Shown here: piece after piece, positions 48,754 through 61,543 of the stretch
Layout: every line of letters starts with the position of its first letter
How positions within the stretch are numbered: position 1 is the stretch's first letter
Source: Ricinus communis
Lineage: Eukaryota > Streptophyta > Magnoliopsida > Malpighiales > Euphorbiaceae
Direction: 5' to 3'
NCBI RefSeq assembly: GCF_019578655.1
Contig: NC_063258.1
Coordinates: 26,912,802 to 26,976,801 of the forward strand
Length of the DNA stretch: 64,000 nt
The notes under the pieces: model-generated
What the model was told of the DNA's origin: nothing
The model's input: the letters and a program-made list of their open reading frames with translations, nothing else
Databases searched by the model: none
Translations under genes and position numbers: made by a program

Positions 48754-50793
48754 CTGCCGGTTCTAAATTTCCAATAGCGAAAATGGCGCAAGGATTTGTA
48801 AATGCAGATGTTTCGCTATACTAATCGTTCACGTTGGCCGTCCGATTATTACCGCTTGTTATGATGCGTCTGATTTTTTATCATTGAAATTCGGATTCTG
48901 CTCATACTCGTAGATGTGTTTGGTGGGCTTGGGCTTCTATTTGACTATTGGCCTAGCCCAGTCATTTAAGACTAGGCCAACTTTTGGTAATATGATCTAT
49001 AGGTTTGTTCAGACCATCAGAGGTTTAAGATGGTATTTTTAGCAATTAATTATTTTTTAGATTCAATCAATACTAATTTGATTATATCATAAAAGTTTGC
49101 ATATAATTTAATTGAATATTATATGGGGGGATGCTCTTTTAACTTTAAATTCTCTCCTCCATGTTACAGGAATAATCACCTTATAATAATTAGTTAGTTC
49201 TATCTAATTGTATTTTGCCATGAATAAGAAAATCATTTTTTTCATATTAGATCAATTTCTTTAAATTAATTCAGCTGAAATTCATTCAGATTCAAATTTA
49301 TCTTAATTTTTTGAATAAAAAATTTATAATACAATCAATCACCGTTAGTAGAAAAATTGAATCTTAAAAAATTATTTATACTGTAATAAATACTAGAATG
49401 AGACGGTAATTTTATATTTTAATATTAGATAATTATTAAGTGAATATTATTCACTAATATTGCAAATACTTCTTTTTAATTTTGTTGATGTTTTGCACTT
49501 AAAAATAATATCTTATTTGTGTTCTAACTTTATAGGTGCAATTTGATCTTTAGTGTTAAAATGAGTTTAAAAATGAAGATGGATGATGAATTAGCAATTT
49601 GTTAAGATTTTGAAAGAAGTTCTAATAATTAGGCATAAGAAGTCTGTTGATAAGGTGTGGGCACGCTCTGCCTCCCAAGAGAAATCTGTAAATTTTAATC
49701 TATTCTCTAGCATGAAGTCTAGCTTAATTATGAGACAATTAAAATTTATTTATTTTTTGTTTTAATAGATGTTATTTTCTTTTTAGATTTTTTATTTTAA
49801 ACAGGAGATAGAATTTTTATTTTAACTTATGTTTGGTAAATTTTTTTAAAAATTTTAGGTTATTTTTCTATATTTGTATGTTATAATAAGTAAAAGGGAG
49901 GATGGATAATAATAGGGAATGTTCTTATTTTCCAACAGTATTTTTTTTATTATGAGTAGCTAGACTCTTTTTATTATGGTTGAAGATTAATAAAATTTTA
50001 ATTCTATATTTATTGTGAGATGTAACCTTTTTTTATTTATTTTATTACTATTAGGTATTTATATATTCTCTGCAATGTTGAGGTGAATATTTTTATTAAT
50101 TAAATAATTAATTATTATTTAATTATCAATTTAATTTATTACTAATTCAAATCTCATTATCTGCAGTTGTATGAATGTTTTAATAGTTGTGACAAATAAC
50201 ATAATTGTGTACTGTATTATGAGAATAAATAATTTAATTTAAATGCACTGAGTTTGTATATTTGTTAATTATAATTGGGTCCCTCTAATGTCTAATGCTA
50301 TTAGTAGATTAAATTTTAAAAACTAGTTTAAGGTTGTCTATTGATTAAAAAAGTAAATAAAAAGCTTATTTTGATTATAGATAAATTAAAAATAAATTGA
50401 CTATTAAATTTGTTAAATAGCTATAACTAATTTATTGATGAGTAGTAATTTTGTCATTGCATCAACAATCAATAGTTAAGTTAAAAGCTAAATTAATTCC
50501 TTCATTCAAAAAATATTTTAATTGATTTATTTTTTATTTAATTTTATATTCTCTATTTTTATTTTAAGAATTTAAATTTATCAATCTATACGGATGCGAT
50601 CATGCTCGCCCCTGTATATAAATTCATTTTGAGTTTTTTATTGAATTCGACATCTTCAATTCTTGAACTTATGTCCGGATATATCAGCAACTTTCCCAAA
50701 TAGGAACCCACGTCATCAATTTGAAGGTTAAAAAGAAAAAAGGAGAGAAAGAAGACGATCTTTTGCTTGCTTCTCACGCATTCTAATTTCGAT
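48754..50793. other. Divergent interval between MSH7 and MBF1c
   Basis: Apart from the promoters at its two ends, this is AT-rich DNA without a recognisable gene or element. Confidence 0.5.
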
Positions 50794-50806
50794 CGAACCT
50801 TCCAGA
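50794..50806 (+). promoter_or_regulatory. Heat-shock element 1 of MBF1c
   Basis: CGAACCTTCCAGA matches nGAAnnTTCnnGA (two full units and most of a third), 161 bp before the ATG. Heat-shock factors bind this pattern. Confidence 0.6.
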
Positions 50807-50843
50807 TAAGCAGACAGTAACAATTTTAAAACTCCGGGAGGAA

Positions 50844-50856
50844 GAACTTTCGAGAT
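50844..50856 (+). promoter_or_regulatory. Heat-shock element 2 of MBF1c
   Basis: GAACTTTCGAGAT matches GAAnnTTCnnGAn, 12 bp upstream of the TATA box. Confidence 0.6.
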
Positions 50857-50867
50857 ACTAGTTTTCC

Positions 50868-50874
50868 TATAAAT
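50868..50874 (+). promoter_or_regulatory. TATA box of MBF1c
   Basis: TATAAAT, 93 bp before the ATG, which gives a leader of about 60-65 nt. Confidence 0.65.
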
Positions 50875-50966
50875 GCCAACACCCTTAGCCTTCTTTTTCG
50901 TTACATAACCTGTTATTGAGTGTAATTTACATCCAAGGTTTGCTCTTTAATTCCACTTCACAAACA

Positions 50967-51407
50967 ATGCCAAGCAGATCTACAGGTGTAATTTCACAGG
51001 ACTGGGATCCTGTAGTGCTACGCAAGTCCAAAACCAAAGCCCAAGACCTACGTGACCCCAAGGCTGTGAACCAGGCTCTCCGATCAGGTGCACCGGTCCA
51101 AACCATCAAAAAATTTGATGGAGGCGCTAACAAGAAAGCAGCAGCAGGGCCGGTTGTGAACGCGAAGAAGCTGGACGAAGGGACTGAGCCTGCGGCTCTG
51201 GACAGGGTGGCCCCGGAAGTAAGGCAAGCTATACAGAAAGCGCGGCTCGAAAAGAAGATGAGTCAAGCTGAGCTTGCTAAGTTGATCAATGAACAGCCTA
51301 AGGTGGTTCAGGAGTATGAAAATGGGAAAGCGGTTCCTAATAAGGCTATTCTAGCCAAGATGGAGAAAGTTCTCGGTGTTAAATTAAGGGGAAAGATTGG
51401 CAAGTAA
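50967..51407 (+). CDS. MBF1C: Multiprotein bridging factor 1c
   Basis: MBF1 proteins are transcriptional coactivators that link activators to TBP. The plant MBF1c form is heat-inducible and promotes thermotolerance. The protein is 146 residues from the ATG at 50967. An earlier in-frame ATG at 50916 would add 17 residues that do not fit the family, and MPSR...QDWDPVV is the expected N-terminus. The N-terminal MBF1 domain (about 8-75) contains QDWDPVVLRK and DLRDPKAVNQALR. A Cro/C1-type helix-turn-helix runs from about 88 to 142 (KKMSQAELAKLINEQPKVVQEYENGKAVPN), ending KVLGVKLRGKIGK. No introns are present, which is typical of MBF1c genes. Two heat-shock elements and a TATA box lie upstream. 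It converges with the aldehyde dehydrogenase gene, with 372 bp between stop codons. Confidence 0.95.
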   Translation: MPSRSTGVISQDWDPVVLRKSKTKAQDLRDPKAVNQALRSGAPVQTIKKFDGGANKKAAAGPVVNAKKLDEGTEPAALDRVAPEVRQAIQKARLEKKMSQAELAKLINEQPKVVQEYENGKAVPNKAILAKMEKVLGVKLRGKIGK

Positions 51408-51779
51408 CTAATTTAAGTACCGTTATGTGAATTTTTGAACATATATATGTAATATATTTTGTTTCTTGTGGTTGTAAGCTGGCTCTGTTTTCTTTTTCTT
51501 TCTCTTTTTGAGAAGAATTTGTCTTTTCCTTTCTTGTTTCTTGAATTAAAGAATTAGATGGTAGTTATGGAATCTACTTCATTACTAAAATCTAAGTTTT
51601 CTTGAATTTTGAGTCGTGATTCTTTGAATTCCTGGAATCCAAAATTCCTAAAATTTTGAACATACATGCAATTGTTATGGCGTAGTCTGTAAATTGAGAC
51701 CGAAGCAAAAGATAGATTTTATTATAGATCTGAGGAAGACGTTCCTTTATTCTTCAAATCTAGGAGACATGCTGGTTGA
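51408..51779. other. Convergent 3' flanks of MBF1c and ALDH2C4
   Basis: 372 bp with T-rich and AT-rich words (AATAAA-like and ATATAT) that can carry polyadenylation signals for both genes. Nothing else is seen. Confidence 0.5.
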
Positions 51780-54700
51780 TCATAGCCAAGGAGAGTTATA
51801 AATGGGTGTCACAACAGATTTTACTTGGAGATACTTGTGGAGGGCTTCCAGTCCAAAATCTCTTCCAAATCCACTTGTCTTATATCCTCCATAAGGGCAA
51901 TCCTGATCGAACGCAAAATAACAGTTGACCCAAATGACGCCTGCACGGATTGATCTTGCTACTGTATTAGCTATATTCAAGTCCTTTGTCACTATTCCCG
52001 CTGCTAAACCATATCTTGTATCGTTAGCTCTCTTAATTGCCTCTTCTATAGTCCTATAATAATACACAAAACAATAAGTTTCTAGTGAAATTCTTAGGTA
52101 AAATTCAACTGACAATTAATGAATAAAGCCAAGCGCCACCATATAATTAACTTATTCTACACCTAAGAATTTCTGAAGTTTCTGTTAACCATGCCTCAAA
52201 GTCGTTGAGAATATTAGTACTGAGAAATCAGAATCTATTGCTGACACTATTTTAAAAAACAAGATTTTTTTGCGTTCTTACTTGAACTTCATCAGTGACA
52301 TGACTGGTCCAAAAATTTCATCCTTTACAATCAACATGTCCTCCTGAAGAAGTTTTAAAGAAACTAGTTACTCAAACAAAATTAGCTAACATATAATTCC
52401 TGAGTATTTATGCGTGGAAAATGTACCTGAAGATCGGCAAAAATGGTGGGCTCGATGTAATATCCCTTCTCGAACAAAGACTTACCGCCTGTTAACAGTG
52501 TTGCCCCTTCTCCTTTGGCATGCTCAATGTAAGAAAGAATCTTCTCGTACTGCTGCTTATCAACCTGACGTCAATGCAAATGTATAATACTCACATCAAA
52601 CAACCGTCGAAATGGAGAAATTTATGTATCCTAAATTTTTTTTGGTGTTACTGATAACATTCAGCACCACATTACCTGAGGTCCTTGATGAACTTTAGGA
52701 TCGAAAGGATCACCAACTACCCAAGCTTTTGCCTTCTCGACCAACTTCTTAACGATTTCGTCATAAATTCCCTCCTGAACATAAACACGCGAACTTGCCA
52801 CACAGACCTCTCCCTGAAGAAAGGAAGGAAATGTCGCTGCAGCTGTTAGTGTCAGACCATAAAATAGATTGCAGGGAAGAGGTAATTTAAAAAAAGAAAT
52901 TAACATCGTTTTACCTTGTTATACAAAATGCCAAAGAGAGCAAGATCAGAAGCTGTATTAATATCAGCATCATCAAAAATTAGGAGAGGTGACTTGCCTC
53001 CTAATTCAAGTGAAACCTGTTTCAGATTACTTGTTGCTGCAGCCTGCATTACTTTACGCCCGACTTCAGTAGACCCTGTAAAACTTACCTGAAGAAGGAC
53101 CAAGTACTACATGTAAACATATAAACTGCGCAAAAGAAATTTCCTAATTTAGTTTCTTTGGGATTAGATCTCACCATATCAATGTCCATGTGAGAAGCAA
53201 TGGCAGCGCCAGCTGTTGGTCCGTATCCAGTTACGACATTAAGTACTCCATCAGGAAGTCCAGCCTTGTCAGGATTTCCAAAATACCAAAATTAGATTCA
53301 AGTAAAAAGAAATGAAACAATAAATAAATAATAGACATTTTAAATATTCTTTGCTACTTTTCTAAATTTACGGAGAAGGGAGATCTTGAAGTCCTAAACT
53401 CCTGAACACGAGAAGATTTTAGATATGCAAACCAGTAATCTAATCTTACCAGCTTAGCAAGATGGGCATAAAACAAAGCTGAAAGAGGGGTTTGCTCGGC
53501 AGGCTTGACAATGGTGGTGCACCCTGCAGCTAAGGCTGGAGCAACCTTCATGAAGAACATAAGGCTAGGGAAGTTCCAAGGGATTATGTGTCCAACAACT
53601 CCAATGGGTTCCCGCAGGGTATACCCTTGTAACGCTCGAGACATCTTCAGGACTTCTCCATGAATCTTATCTGCAGCTCCTGCATAGTAACGAAGAGTAT
53701 TTGCTGCTGAAGGAATATCCACAGTTTTGCCCCCACTAAATAATTTTCCAGCGTCAATAGTATCCAGTGCAGCTAACTCTTCTTTATTTTCATCAATTAA
53801 ATCTGCAAATCTCATCATAATCCTTGCCCTTGCCTAGTCACCATTCAATAACAAGCCATTAGATTCCGTTAACATCAACGAAATAGTAACTTTTTTTGAA
53901 GGAAGGCCATTGTATCTCTTTACACTTGCTAAGTAAAAAAACATTTATCTAGTGGCTTCTAAGAGTAAACGCTCTTGCTACTTGATGTTAGCTCAAGTGT
54001 AAATAAATACTAATTTTTAAGTGGAGAATGATTTGTTGTGTAGCTCTTTAGATTAGTTCATGCATTGACTTCTCTAGAAGATGTAAGATGGTGATATAAT
54101 AATCAACAAAAGATAAAAATGTGCATACAGAACCAGACAAGCGAGGCCATGGACCATGATCAAACGCCTCTCGTGAAGCCTTCACAGCCAATTCAATATC
54201 CTCCTTATCTCCTTCCGCAATTCTTGCTATTGCTTCTCCAGTTCTTGGGTCTATCGTCTCAAATGTTTTTCCTGGAATAATTTTTTATTTTTAGAAAAAT
54301 AAAAGTTTCTTAAGTCTAATTGTAAATTGAAGTAGCAGTGTTCACACTCGTATCATAATTCCAAACTATGAGATGATTAAATATTCTTCAGTCGCTACCT
54401 TCATTTCTTAAAATGCTAAATCGTTCTTGTAAGGAAGGAGGAAAAAAGAAAAGGACAAAGGAAAAAGATAAGCAAAGTGTAGCCATTCAATTAATATGTA
54501 TAAGCAACCAAACACATAAGATGTTGTTCGATTAAAAAGCAGCAGGAAAAAGGCTCTTTTCTAAGATTAAAAAGCAGCAGAATCTAAGTAGTGATATGCT
54601 AAAGTTAATTAGAAAGCTTTTGTGGTGAATCAAGAAAACATGGCCTAAGTGTAAAGAAAGAGGCAGGCGCTAAGTAAGTAAGAAAAGAGAATGAGAAGAG

Positions 54701-54816
54701 TAGTAAAATGCACCTGAAAAGGAATCAACAAATTCTCCATTGATGAAAAGCTTTGTAAATTTTATGGTTGGGATCTTGATAAAAGACTCTGAGCTTCCAT
54801 TAGATTGCCCTGCCAT
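51780..54816 (-). CDS. ALDH2C4: Cytosolic aldehyde dehydrogenase, ALDH2C4 type (coniferaldehyde/sinapaldehyde)
   Basis: ALDH2C4 enzymes oxidise sinapaldehyde and coniferaldehyde to sinapic and ferulic acids in the cytosol, using NAD(P)+. Exons on the minus strand: 54714-54816, 54129-54271, 53450-53833, 53175-53264, 52915-53088, 52676-52813, 52427-52564, 52282-52343, 51780-52053. All introns are GT-AG, and the joined frame is 502 codons (501 residues), the usual length. Catalytic residues fall at the canonical numbers: N169 (PWNFP), E268 (LELGGKSP) and C302 (GEVCVASS). The cofactor loop FTGSTEVG is at 243-250. No targeting peptide precedes '[13 protein letters not shown]', which fits a cytosolic rather than mitochondrial form. 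A TATA-like TATAAG lies at 54883-54888. A decayed duplicate lies immediately upstream. Confidence 0.93.
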
Positions 54817-54882
54817 CTCTCTCTCTGTGAATATGTGTGTATGGACTCAGCTTCTAGGCAGCCTTACAAGAAGCATGGGATT

Positions 54883-54888
54883 CTTATA
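54883..54888 (-). promoter_or_regulatory. TATA box of ALDH2C4
   Basis: TATAAG on the minus strand, about 67 bp before the ATG. Confidence 0.5.
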
Positions 54889-55934
54889 GGGAGTAGAATC
54901 TGAGGGTTTGTTTGCTTGAATGTGCATGAGTGGTTCTTATTTCTCTTCTTGTCTTGTTTTATGCACCACTATAAGTTTTCCTTTTTTTCTTTTTTTTGTC
55001 ACAGCACCATTAAAAAGTTTTTATTGTAATAAACAGATCTCAGATCTGTTTTTGTGTTGTTTTAATCTTTATATTATATGAAGGTTTTTGAAATTTTATT
55101 TTATGGAGATTTTTAAATTCTTCTGTGGTGCTAAAACTAAACAAATTAACTCTCATGGAACTTTTTTTATAATGAAAAGGAAAAAGACATTGATTTTCAT
55201 TATCAATTAGATCCATTTAAAGATAATCTTTAGATTTAATTTGTGACCTTATAAAAATCCCCTTTCTTATATATTTCTTCATTAAGTTGTAATTTTCATC
55301 TTCTTGAATAAAATAATAACTTTTCTTAAAAAAATTGAGCTTTTCTCATCAATTAGTTTTATGTTTTAAAAGAAATACCTATAAATTCTTTTATTTTCTT
55401 TTTTTAAGAAGATATTCAGTTCCAATTTGATAAAATTTAAACTCAGCAGGACTCTTAATGGGCATAGATTGTCATTTTTAAGTCACCTTGTTGCTTTTTC
55501 CTTGCTGGAGTGAGCATAGTAGGCAGGGCCATATTATATGCCCTAAACTACAAAACCTAAAGACCAAAAAGAAAAAAAAATGAAACTGACAATTCTAAAG
55601 TTGTTAAAATTAAAAAAAAATGAAAAAAAAAAACCTTCAAGATTCCAATAAGACGGCCTGCTGAGTTGGGTTCAGTGGTGGAGCCACTCGTATGCAGTAG
55701 AGATCTATGGTGATCTAGCTCCCAATAATTTTGAAATTCTGGGCATTATCTAGAGTTGTTGACAAATGGACAATATGTGGAGCTGTAAATTTTAGTTAAT
55801 ATATAAAAAAGGAATTGAGCATAGGTTATGTTGGATTATAAATTCGAATTATTACTAGATTCCGACATAATTCAAAGAATTGAACTATTTCGTATAATAA
55901 GGAAAAGGAAAAGGTTATTTATTGGGATCTGGAA
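54889..55934. other. Interval between the two aldehyde dehydrogenase copies
   Basis: Upstream region of the intact copy. AT-rich, no gene seen. Confidence 0.45.
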
Positions 55935-58686
55935 TTACATATAAATTGTTATTTGTCTCGTTCCTGAACAAGTGGGATATGGTTGCAGCAATTCTCCAGA
56001 ACGAACACCATACTCTACCATACTTTTATTATAGCCAAGGAGAATTGTAAAAATTGGGGTTACAACAGACTTGACCTGAACATACTTGTGAAGGGCTTCT
56101 AGACCAAGATCTCTTCCAAACCCACTCATCTTGTACCCTCCATAAGGACAGCCATTATCAAAAGCAAAGTAACAATTAATCCAAACTATGCCGGCTCGGA
56201 TTGATCTCGACAGAGTGTTGCCCACATCCAAATTCTTAGTCACAATCCCAGCTGCCAACCCATATCTTGTATTATTTGCAACTTTAATTGCCTCGTCGAT
56301 GGTTCTGGGATTGCTTATCTTGTCAATAATTACAAACAGAACCTTGTGAAATGTAATTCAATGTAATAAAATGAAGATTCTCGATTTTGTACTCACTTGA
56401 ATTTCATCAGTGACATTACAGGACCAAATATTTCATCCTTTGCTATCAACATATCCTCCTGGAGAAATTGTCAAGCATACTGCTTAAAGAAATTTAATTG
56501 CAACTCAGATTGGAAAAAGGCACCTGAACTATTTGTTACGAAATCAAGCCTTGACATCAGTGAAAATTGTGGGCTGAAGATAATAACCCTTGTTGCCTGA
56601 AGGCTTACCACCTGTTAATAAGTTGGCCCGTGTCTTTTGCCATGCTCAATAGAAGAAAGAATTTTCTCGAATTTGTCGCTTATCAACCTGCAAATCATAT
56701 AGAGTGTGAAATATGCATTTTGCTTTGGTAATCAACTACTATTCTCTTTCGCAGACGACAGGGAAAGTCGGAAGAAACGAAAAATTTTCCTATCTTTTCA
56801 GAAATAAGTTTCTAGTAGAGCAAGATACTCATTCCATGTTCTTCCCGAATAAATTTATAATTACCTATGGGCCGAGCTGAGATTTAGGATCAAAGGGATC
56901 CCCAACTACTCAGTTTTTTGCCTTCTCTTCCAGTTTCTTTACAACTTCATCATATATACCTTCTTGAACATAAACTCGTGATCCTGCCACACAAATTTCT
57001 CCCTGCAAAATAGAATCAAGGAAATGTTATACATTGTCCCTAAAGAATTTTTTGGTCATTGTCTCTAAAAGATTTTGGTAACTGGCTTCGATTGGAGTGG
57101 ATTCACTTGCCTTATTATACAGGATGCCGAGGAGAGCAAGATCAGCAGCTTTATCAACATCAGCGTCATCAAAAATCAGGAGAGGTGATTTGCCTCCTAG
57201 TTCTAGTGAAACCTGTTTCAAATTGCTTGTTGCTGCAGCCTGCATTACTTTATGCCCAACTTCTGTAAACCCTGTAAAACTGACCTGCAAATTACCACCA
57301 AGGCAAACTAATTCAAATGGTCAGTCTTGAACACCCGGAACTCGTACACTACGGGGGCACACAATTGACCATCATCGTACGAGTCAAATGGCTATAACTT
57401 CGTTATATTGTAAGATCTAACCTTATCAATATCCATATGGGAGGCAATAGCAGCACCAGCCGTCGGTCCAAATTCAGTTACAGCTTTGATCACTCCATCA
57501 GGAATTCCAGCTTGAACAATACAACATGATAAATCAACACAAATAGGCAAGACTAGGACTAGAAAATTTAGTTATACCTATCCTGTCCTACCAGCTTAGA
57601 TAGATGGGCATAAAAGAGAGCTGAAAGAGGAGTTTGCTCTGCTGGCTTGATAACCATGGTGCATCCTGCAGCCAAGGTAGGGGCAACCTTCATAAACAAA
57701 ATGCCGGTAGGGAAATTCCAGGGGATGATATGGCCAACAACACCAATGGGTTCAAGCAGGGTGTAGCCTTGGAACTCCCTTGACATTTTCAGTACCTGCC
57801 CATGGATTTTATCTGCAGCACCTGCATAGTAACGAAGAAGGCTTGCTGCGTGAGGAATGTCCACAGCCTTTCCCCCACTGAACAAATTCCTAGCATCAAT
57901 AGTATCCAATGCTGCTAATTCATCAATGTTTGCTTCAATCAAATCCGCGAATTTTGCCATAATCCTTGCTCTCGCCTAATCATCATCATGAGAAATTAAA
58001 TCGTTTTTACATAATATAATCATGATACTCATGCGCTAATAAGTTTATCACTTGGATAAGAAAAATGAGAGTGGCAGTTATATAAGTAACAGTTAAAATA
58101 AAAAGTAATAGTTATTGCAAAAATGTCAGAAACTTCTAATGTCGATGAGATGCAAAGTACTCTTGGGTTAATTAATTAGAGCTCCACAATCCATTTATTT
58201 TATTATAAAAGAAAATGAGTTAGTAGTATGACATTCCTAACCCGCAGTGTCTGTATTACGACATAAACATTGAAGTATCTGAGTATACTTACAGCACCAG
58301 ACATGCGAGGCCATGGGCCATGCTCAAATGCACGGCGTTGCTGCCTTCACAGCCAAATCGATGTCTTCCTTGTCTCCTTCTGCAACTCTTGTAATCACCT
58401 CTCCACTTCTAGGATCTATACTCTCAAAAGTTTTTCCTGTCCAAAATTTGTTTTGTTTTTTAGTCCAACAGGTTGGTGCAAGGGCAATTTTGAACATCAC
58501 ACTGATTTTTTACATCATTTTCTCGGTGTTGGGACTTTGAGGCATGTGTTGATCTCCTTAAACTGGACCTCATTATAAAATTTATTATAGTTGGTTTTAC
58601 AATAATTATATTATCTCAAATCTTATGGTTAATCACTTAATCTAGCTAGCTAATACTGCCATGCCAGCTAATTAATTAAAAATTAA

Positions 58687-58720
<34 letters not shown>

Positions 58721-59506
58721 GTATTCTTAAAATTCAAATAAACAGTCGCAAGTTGTGATGAAGTCCGTTTGGCTTGTATGACCTTCAATAGGTAAATTAA
58801 ATAAAAAGATCCCGATTCTACAAAGAACGGTGGCGACAGCAAAACCTAATTATAGGTTTTGTTATGAGCTCTATTTTTTGAGCTCATGATTTATGTTCTT
58901 TGCCTTTGTTATCGGTTTGTATATTCTTTTCTTATTATGTTAATACAATTCTGATATGAGAAATGTGATGTTGGTATCAGCAGCTAATTCAGATTTTAGG
59001 TATAATGTTTGATTTCTTTTCCTTGTTTTGTCTCATTTTATTAAAAAAAATTAAATTTTTTTTTATATATTTAGAAATGACTATATGTATGTAGGATTTT
59101 AATCTCAATAGTCTCGATATTTTAAAAGAAAAAAGATATTTATAGATTGAACTTAATGTAAATGTATATCTTAATTTAAATAATTTTCACTTTATTTATA
59201 ATTAAAAAAATTATGAAAAAGTATAGATTTCAATAAATTTATAGTTAAATTAATATGTTACTATCATAAGATCTCAGCATTGACCAAAGTAAAAATAGAA
59301 AATGCAAAAGGTGGAAAAAGAAACTAAGCATAAAAGAAATAATGCGTTTATACATGTAACAGAAAGAAATAGGAGAGAGATGTAAAATTCAAGAAACCTG
59401 AAACGGAATCAATAAATTCTCCATTGATGAAAAACTTTGTAAATTTGATAGAAGGCGTGTTGAAGAAACATCCGGTGGTTCCATTGGGAAGATGATCAGT
59501 CTCCAT
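55935..59506 (-). pseudogene. Aldehyde dehydrogenase ALDH2C4-like, decayed tandem copy
   Basis: All nine exons of the neighbouring gene are recognisable in the same order with introns, so this is a segmental duplicate and not a retrocopy. Exon 1 is 59398-59506 (start at 59506). Exon 3 (about 57593-57970) keeps the PWNFP motif, exon 5 (about 57110-57283) keeps LELGGKSP, and exon 6 keeps the GEICVAGS cysteine. Damage: an extra base in exon 2 near 58335; a Trp to TGA stop in exon 6 near 56910 where the intact copy has KAWVVGD; stops and indels in exon 7 (about 56576-56694); and a frameshift near 56045 that replaces the normal last residues with an unrelated tail ending at 55935. Some stretches would still read, but no full enzyme is possible. 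Confidence 0.85.
58686..58720. repeat. (CT)n/(TA)n microsatellite
   Basis: A CT run passes directly into a TA run, in the first intron of the aldehyde dehydrogenase pseudogene. Confidence 0.9.
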
Positions 59507-61543
59507 CCCTCTTTCTTTCTAGTGCTAATTAAACCCAAGTGAGCGAAGCTGGGTGCTTTATGTCTTCATGGACATCCCCACCATCCTGTGCTATTTATGG
59601 ACATCCTCAGCTTTACTACTCCTGCAGATGCGGACCCCAAAAGAATCTTGAATCTGATAGTTTACCTAATTATGTCTGATATTATTTTATTAGCATTAAA
59701 TTAAATACATACTGAGTCTGTTTTATTTAAGTTAAGGAGAAGATTTCTGAAAAGAAACAAAAGGCTAACAAAACAAAATAGGGAAAAACGTAGGAGTTAT
59801 TTCCTGTATTTTTTTTTTTGAAATAGTTTTGACATGTGCTTTCATTTTCTTGATATTTGAGCTAGGGAATTGTCGAAGATGGCCAAATTAGAGATGTCAG
59901 TGAAGTGAAGACCTTTTCAATATATGTGACGAATAGATTTGGCGTGATTCGGATGTAAAACTGGTCCGACCCTAAGTTGTATGGAATTGTCAAGGTTTTT
60001 TTTTTTTTTTTTTTACTGTTAAAAGGGCAAAAGGAGCAATCAATTAGCAATTTTATTGTTCGTGACCGTTATACCACTTTTCTTTTGCTGCAGAATATTC
60101 GTAGAATCATAGTTAATTTAGTTGGATTCAAATTGGTCACTGACTAGTAAGAAAGATCCAACGGAAGTACAATCCTCTACCCTTTTAAGAAAAGCCCTCA
60201 AAAAACCATCGCCTAAAATTTGAATACACCACCTAAAGTCACTTGGTTAGAAAGACGTTCCCTTAAGTGATAATTGTCAAGCGTTTTCATATGAGCAATA
60301 AGCATGCCACTATGGACTTTGTGTATTTTATATTTGCAAAATGATGAAATTTCCGTGAATTCATCAAATTGAATGCGACTCATCACATTATTCGTTGCTA
60401 TGACTTAAATGCATCATATTGGAATTATTTTATATATAGCCAAATTTATTTGTGGAAATTATTAAAAATGAGAGAGAGAGAGAACTTGACTAATTGGCAA
60501 TGAATGTATCCTATATATAATTTAATAGTAAAAATTAAACAGTCTATGTAGCACGTGTTTCGAACTCCATCTAGAGATGGTTAAAAGGGATTTTTTTGAC
60601 CTTACTCATTAAATTATTCAATCTCAGTTGCCCATCAAATGGGCTGCTATGAGTTTGATTATTCTCTTTTATTCGCATAAATTATTGGATCCTTTTAGAG
60701 AAATACAAATATTTCATTAATGAATATTAATAAATTAATTTTAATTTAAAAATTTAAAATAAATATCAAATATTAAAAAGTATATATAAAAATATTTATT
60801 TTTAATTTATTATCTGAAAGCAAAAAATACACTTAATAGTATTAAGGTACATATTAAATTTATAAAAATATTTTTAATGAGTCGGATTATTTATATGTAA
60901 ATCATATTTAATCTTTTTATTATTTTGACTATTCTCGTAATAAAAAGAGAACTTAACACTCACATTATGATTCTCATAGAAAGAGAACTTAACACCTATA
61001 TATAAAAAAAAAATACAACTCTTTACATTAATATTTATTTAACAAAATTGACTAATATAAAATAAATAGAAAAGGAAACACTATCAATAGTGATAAAAAA
61101 TAAAATTTTAAATAAAAAAAAAAAAGAAAAAAGAAAAAACGAGAGAAGTAGCTATGGGGTTTTTTATTTTGAGTTTTTAGTACATTAAATGTTGAAAAGA
61201 TTATTTGGTGCAGTAACGTTTGTTGTTAGAGCACATCAAATAAGTCAGTGCACATGTGTGTGAGTGACTTAAATCTGATTGGATTCTGTGATCAGAATTT
61301 GAGAGTGATGGATCACTGGGCCAGAAGTGAGGAAGATGAAAATGAAAGATGATTAATGCAGGATAAGGCATATCACCTTCAAATTATTGGAGCCGTATAC
61401 AGAAGGATTTTGAAAATAATATAAAATAAAAAGACAAAATATCTAGATAAACGCAATACTTAAATTGGTCTAAATCTGTATTTAAGCAAATTATCAAGTA
61501 GCAACAGACAGCACCAGGAGAAAATTAAGAAAACTTAAACACC
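59507..61543. other. Non-coding interval
   Basis: AT-rich, with a poly(T) run near 59998-60014 and poly(A) runs near 61009 and 61117-61138. Part of the right end (from about 61380) may be the viral intergenic region of the element that follows, but no primer-binding site was found. Confidence 0.4.
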
